Positions 5,279 through 5,520 of a stretch of DNA of 5,520 nucleotides are shown in pieces; position 1 is the first letter of the stretch, and each line of letters opens with the position of its first letter. The DNA lies in NCBI GenBank assembly GCA_005877655.1, contig VBOC01000212.1:1-5520 (forward strand). Reading direction: 5' to 3'. The position numbers and the translations under genes are program-made. This stretch comes from Ignavibacteria bacterium (GTDB lineage: Bacteria; Bacteroidota; Ignavibacteria; UBA10030; SZUA-254). The notes under the pieces are model-generated. The model was not told where the DNA came from. It saw only the letters and a program-made list of their open reading frames with translations, and ran no database searches.

Positions 5279-5520
5279 TCAATTCGGTACACGCGTACCT
5301 TTGAATAAGTTGTTGTCAGGAGCGACGAAATCCCCCGAGTCGATAAACCCGTCCATATTAAGATCCGATCTTCGATAACCGCTCTGAAATACTTCGTTAT
5401 CGGGGCCCACAAAATCGTCGATGTCAATGAATCCATTCTCCGAATAGTCTCCTGCGTACATGGCGAATGCCCCTCCTCCCACATTCTTCGCGTCCCCGCC
5501 GAAGTATTGTGTGAGTCCTG
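5279..5520 (-). CDS. C-terminal end of a secreted protein with a dockerin-like EF-hand tail (5' end outside window)
   Basis: The frame enters from the right edge and ends at TGA (5281-5279), giving 79 visible residues. A GTG at 5482-5480 could be read as a start for a 67-residue protein. However, the frame stays open upstream (GLTQYFGGDAKN precedes it), so I treat this as the tail of a longer gene. The visible part holds two calcium-loop motifs, DYSENGFIDIDD and DLNMDGFIDSGD, with D/N/S at loop positions 1, 3, 5, 9 and 12. Each is followed by a matching helix-like stretch (VGPDNEVF and VAPDNNLF). This is the layout of a dockerin type I-like pair. In Ignavibacteria and relatives such tails often close secreted proteins; that is recalled family knowledge. 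The chain ends at GTRVPN, so no type IX sorting domain follows. The rest of the protein and its activity cannot be seen. Confidence 0.85.
   Translation of the reverse strand, partial: GLTQYFGGDAKNVGGGAFAMYAGDYSENGFIDIDDFVGPDNEVFQSGYRRSDLNMDGFIDSGDFVAPDNNLFKGTRVPN
5330..5365 (-). other. Second EF-hand/dockerin-like calcium loop
   Basis: Twelve-residue loop DLNMDGFIDSGD. Ligand positions D1, N3, D5, D9 and D12 are all filled, which makes it the more canonical of the two loops. It is followed by FVAPDNNLF, closely matching FVGPDNEVF after the first loop. The protein ends 16 residues after this loop. Confidence 0.78.
5414..5449 (-). other. First EF-hand/dockerin-like calcium loop
   Basis: Twelve-residue loop DYSENGFIDIDD in the upstream gene product. 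Candidate calcium ligands are D1, S3, N5, D9 and D12, with Gly at position 6 and Ile at position 8, as in canonical EF-hand loops. It begins 84 bp (28 residues) before the second loop, so the pair looks like an internal duplication. Calcium binding is inferred from the motif. Confidence 0.72.

Noticed and set aside
5279..5482. A stand-alone 67-residue gene starting at GTG 5482
   Set aside because: The frame remains open upstream to the window edge, there is no clear ribosome-binding site seen before the GTG, and dockerin-like tails normally end larger proteins. I treat it as the 3' end of a longer gene.

Overview
The window is almost entirely coding on the minus strand and holds parts of two genes reading right to left. 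The DNA is GC-rich. I see no RNA gene, mobile element, CRISPR array, origin or plus-strand gene. The organism is probably a member of the Bacteroidota/Ignavibacteriota (FCB) group. The support is the make-up of the large protein: a Sec signal, an N-terminal sandwich-like domain of a type I associate with secreted Ignavibacteria proteins, then He_PIG, Ig-like and InlB-B/Flg_new-type repeats. The short dockerin-like tail of the neighbouring gene fits the same group. This placement comes from recall of family style, not from a search.

Right edge (5279-5520): the 3' end of a gene whose product finishes in two EF-hand/dockerin-like calcium loops. A 15-bp gap (5264-5278) with a weak purine-rich ribosome-binding site separates it from the next gene. 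I see no terminator in the gap, so the two genes are probably co-transcribed.

Main gene (5263 down to 1, running off the left edge): 1754 codons without a stop, encoding a giant secreted modular protein. From the N-terminus it has: a signal peptide (residues 1-19), an N-terminal domain (20-182), a He_PIG-like Ig domain (183-271), two invasin/Big-type Ig-like modules (272-475), five InlB-B/Flg_new_2-like repeats of about 74 residues (476-837), and then at least six larger composite units of 155-158 residues (838 onward). Each large unit joins a PEGA-like half to an InlB-B-like half. The real C-terminus, where a cell-surface anchor or secretion signal would be expected, lies outside the window.

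The most notable structure is in the large units. They form a higher-order repeat with a period of four units (623 residues, 1869 bp): unit 5 resembles unit 1 and unit 6 resembles unit 2. One 163-bp segment is identical, base for base, in units 2 and 6, although the sequence beside it has clearly diverged. This points to recent recombination or gene conversion within the gene, or to an assembly effect. The likely job of the protein is that of a cell-surface or extracellular adhesin or stalk; no enzymatic domain is visible.
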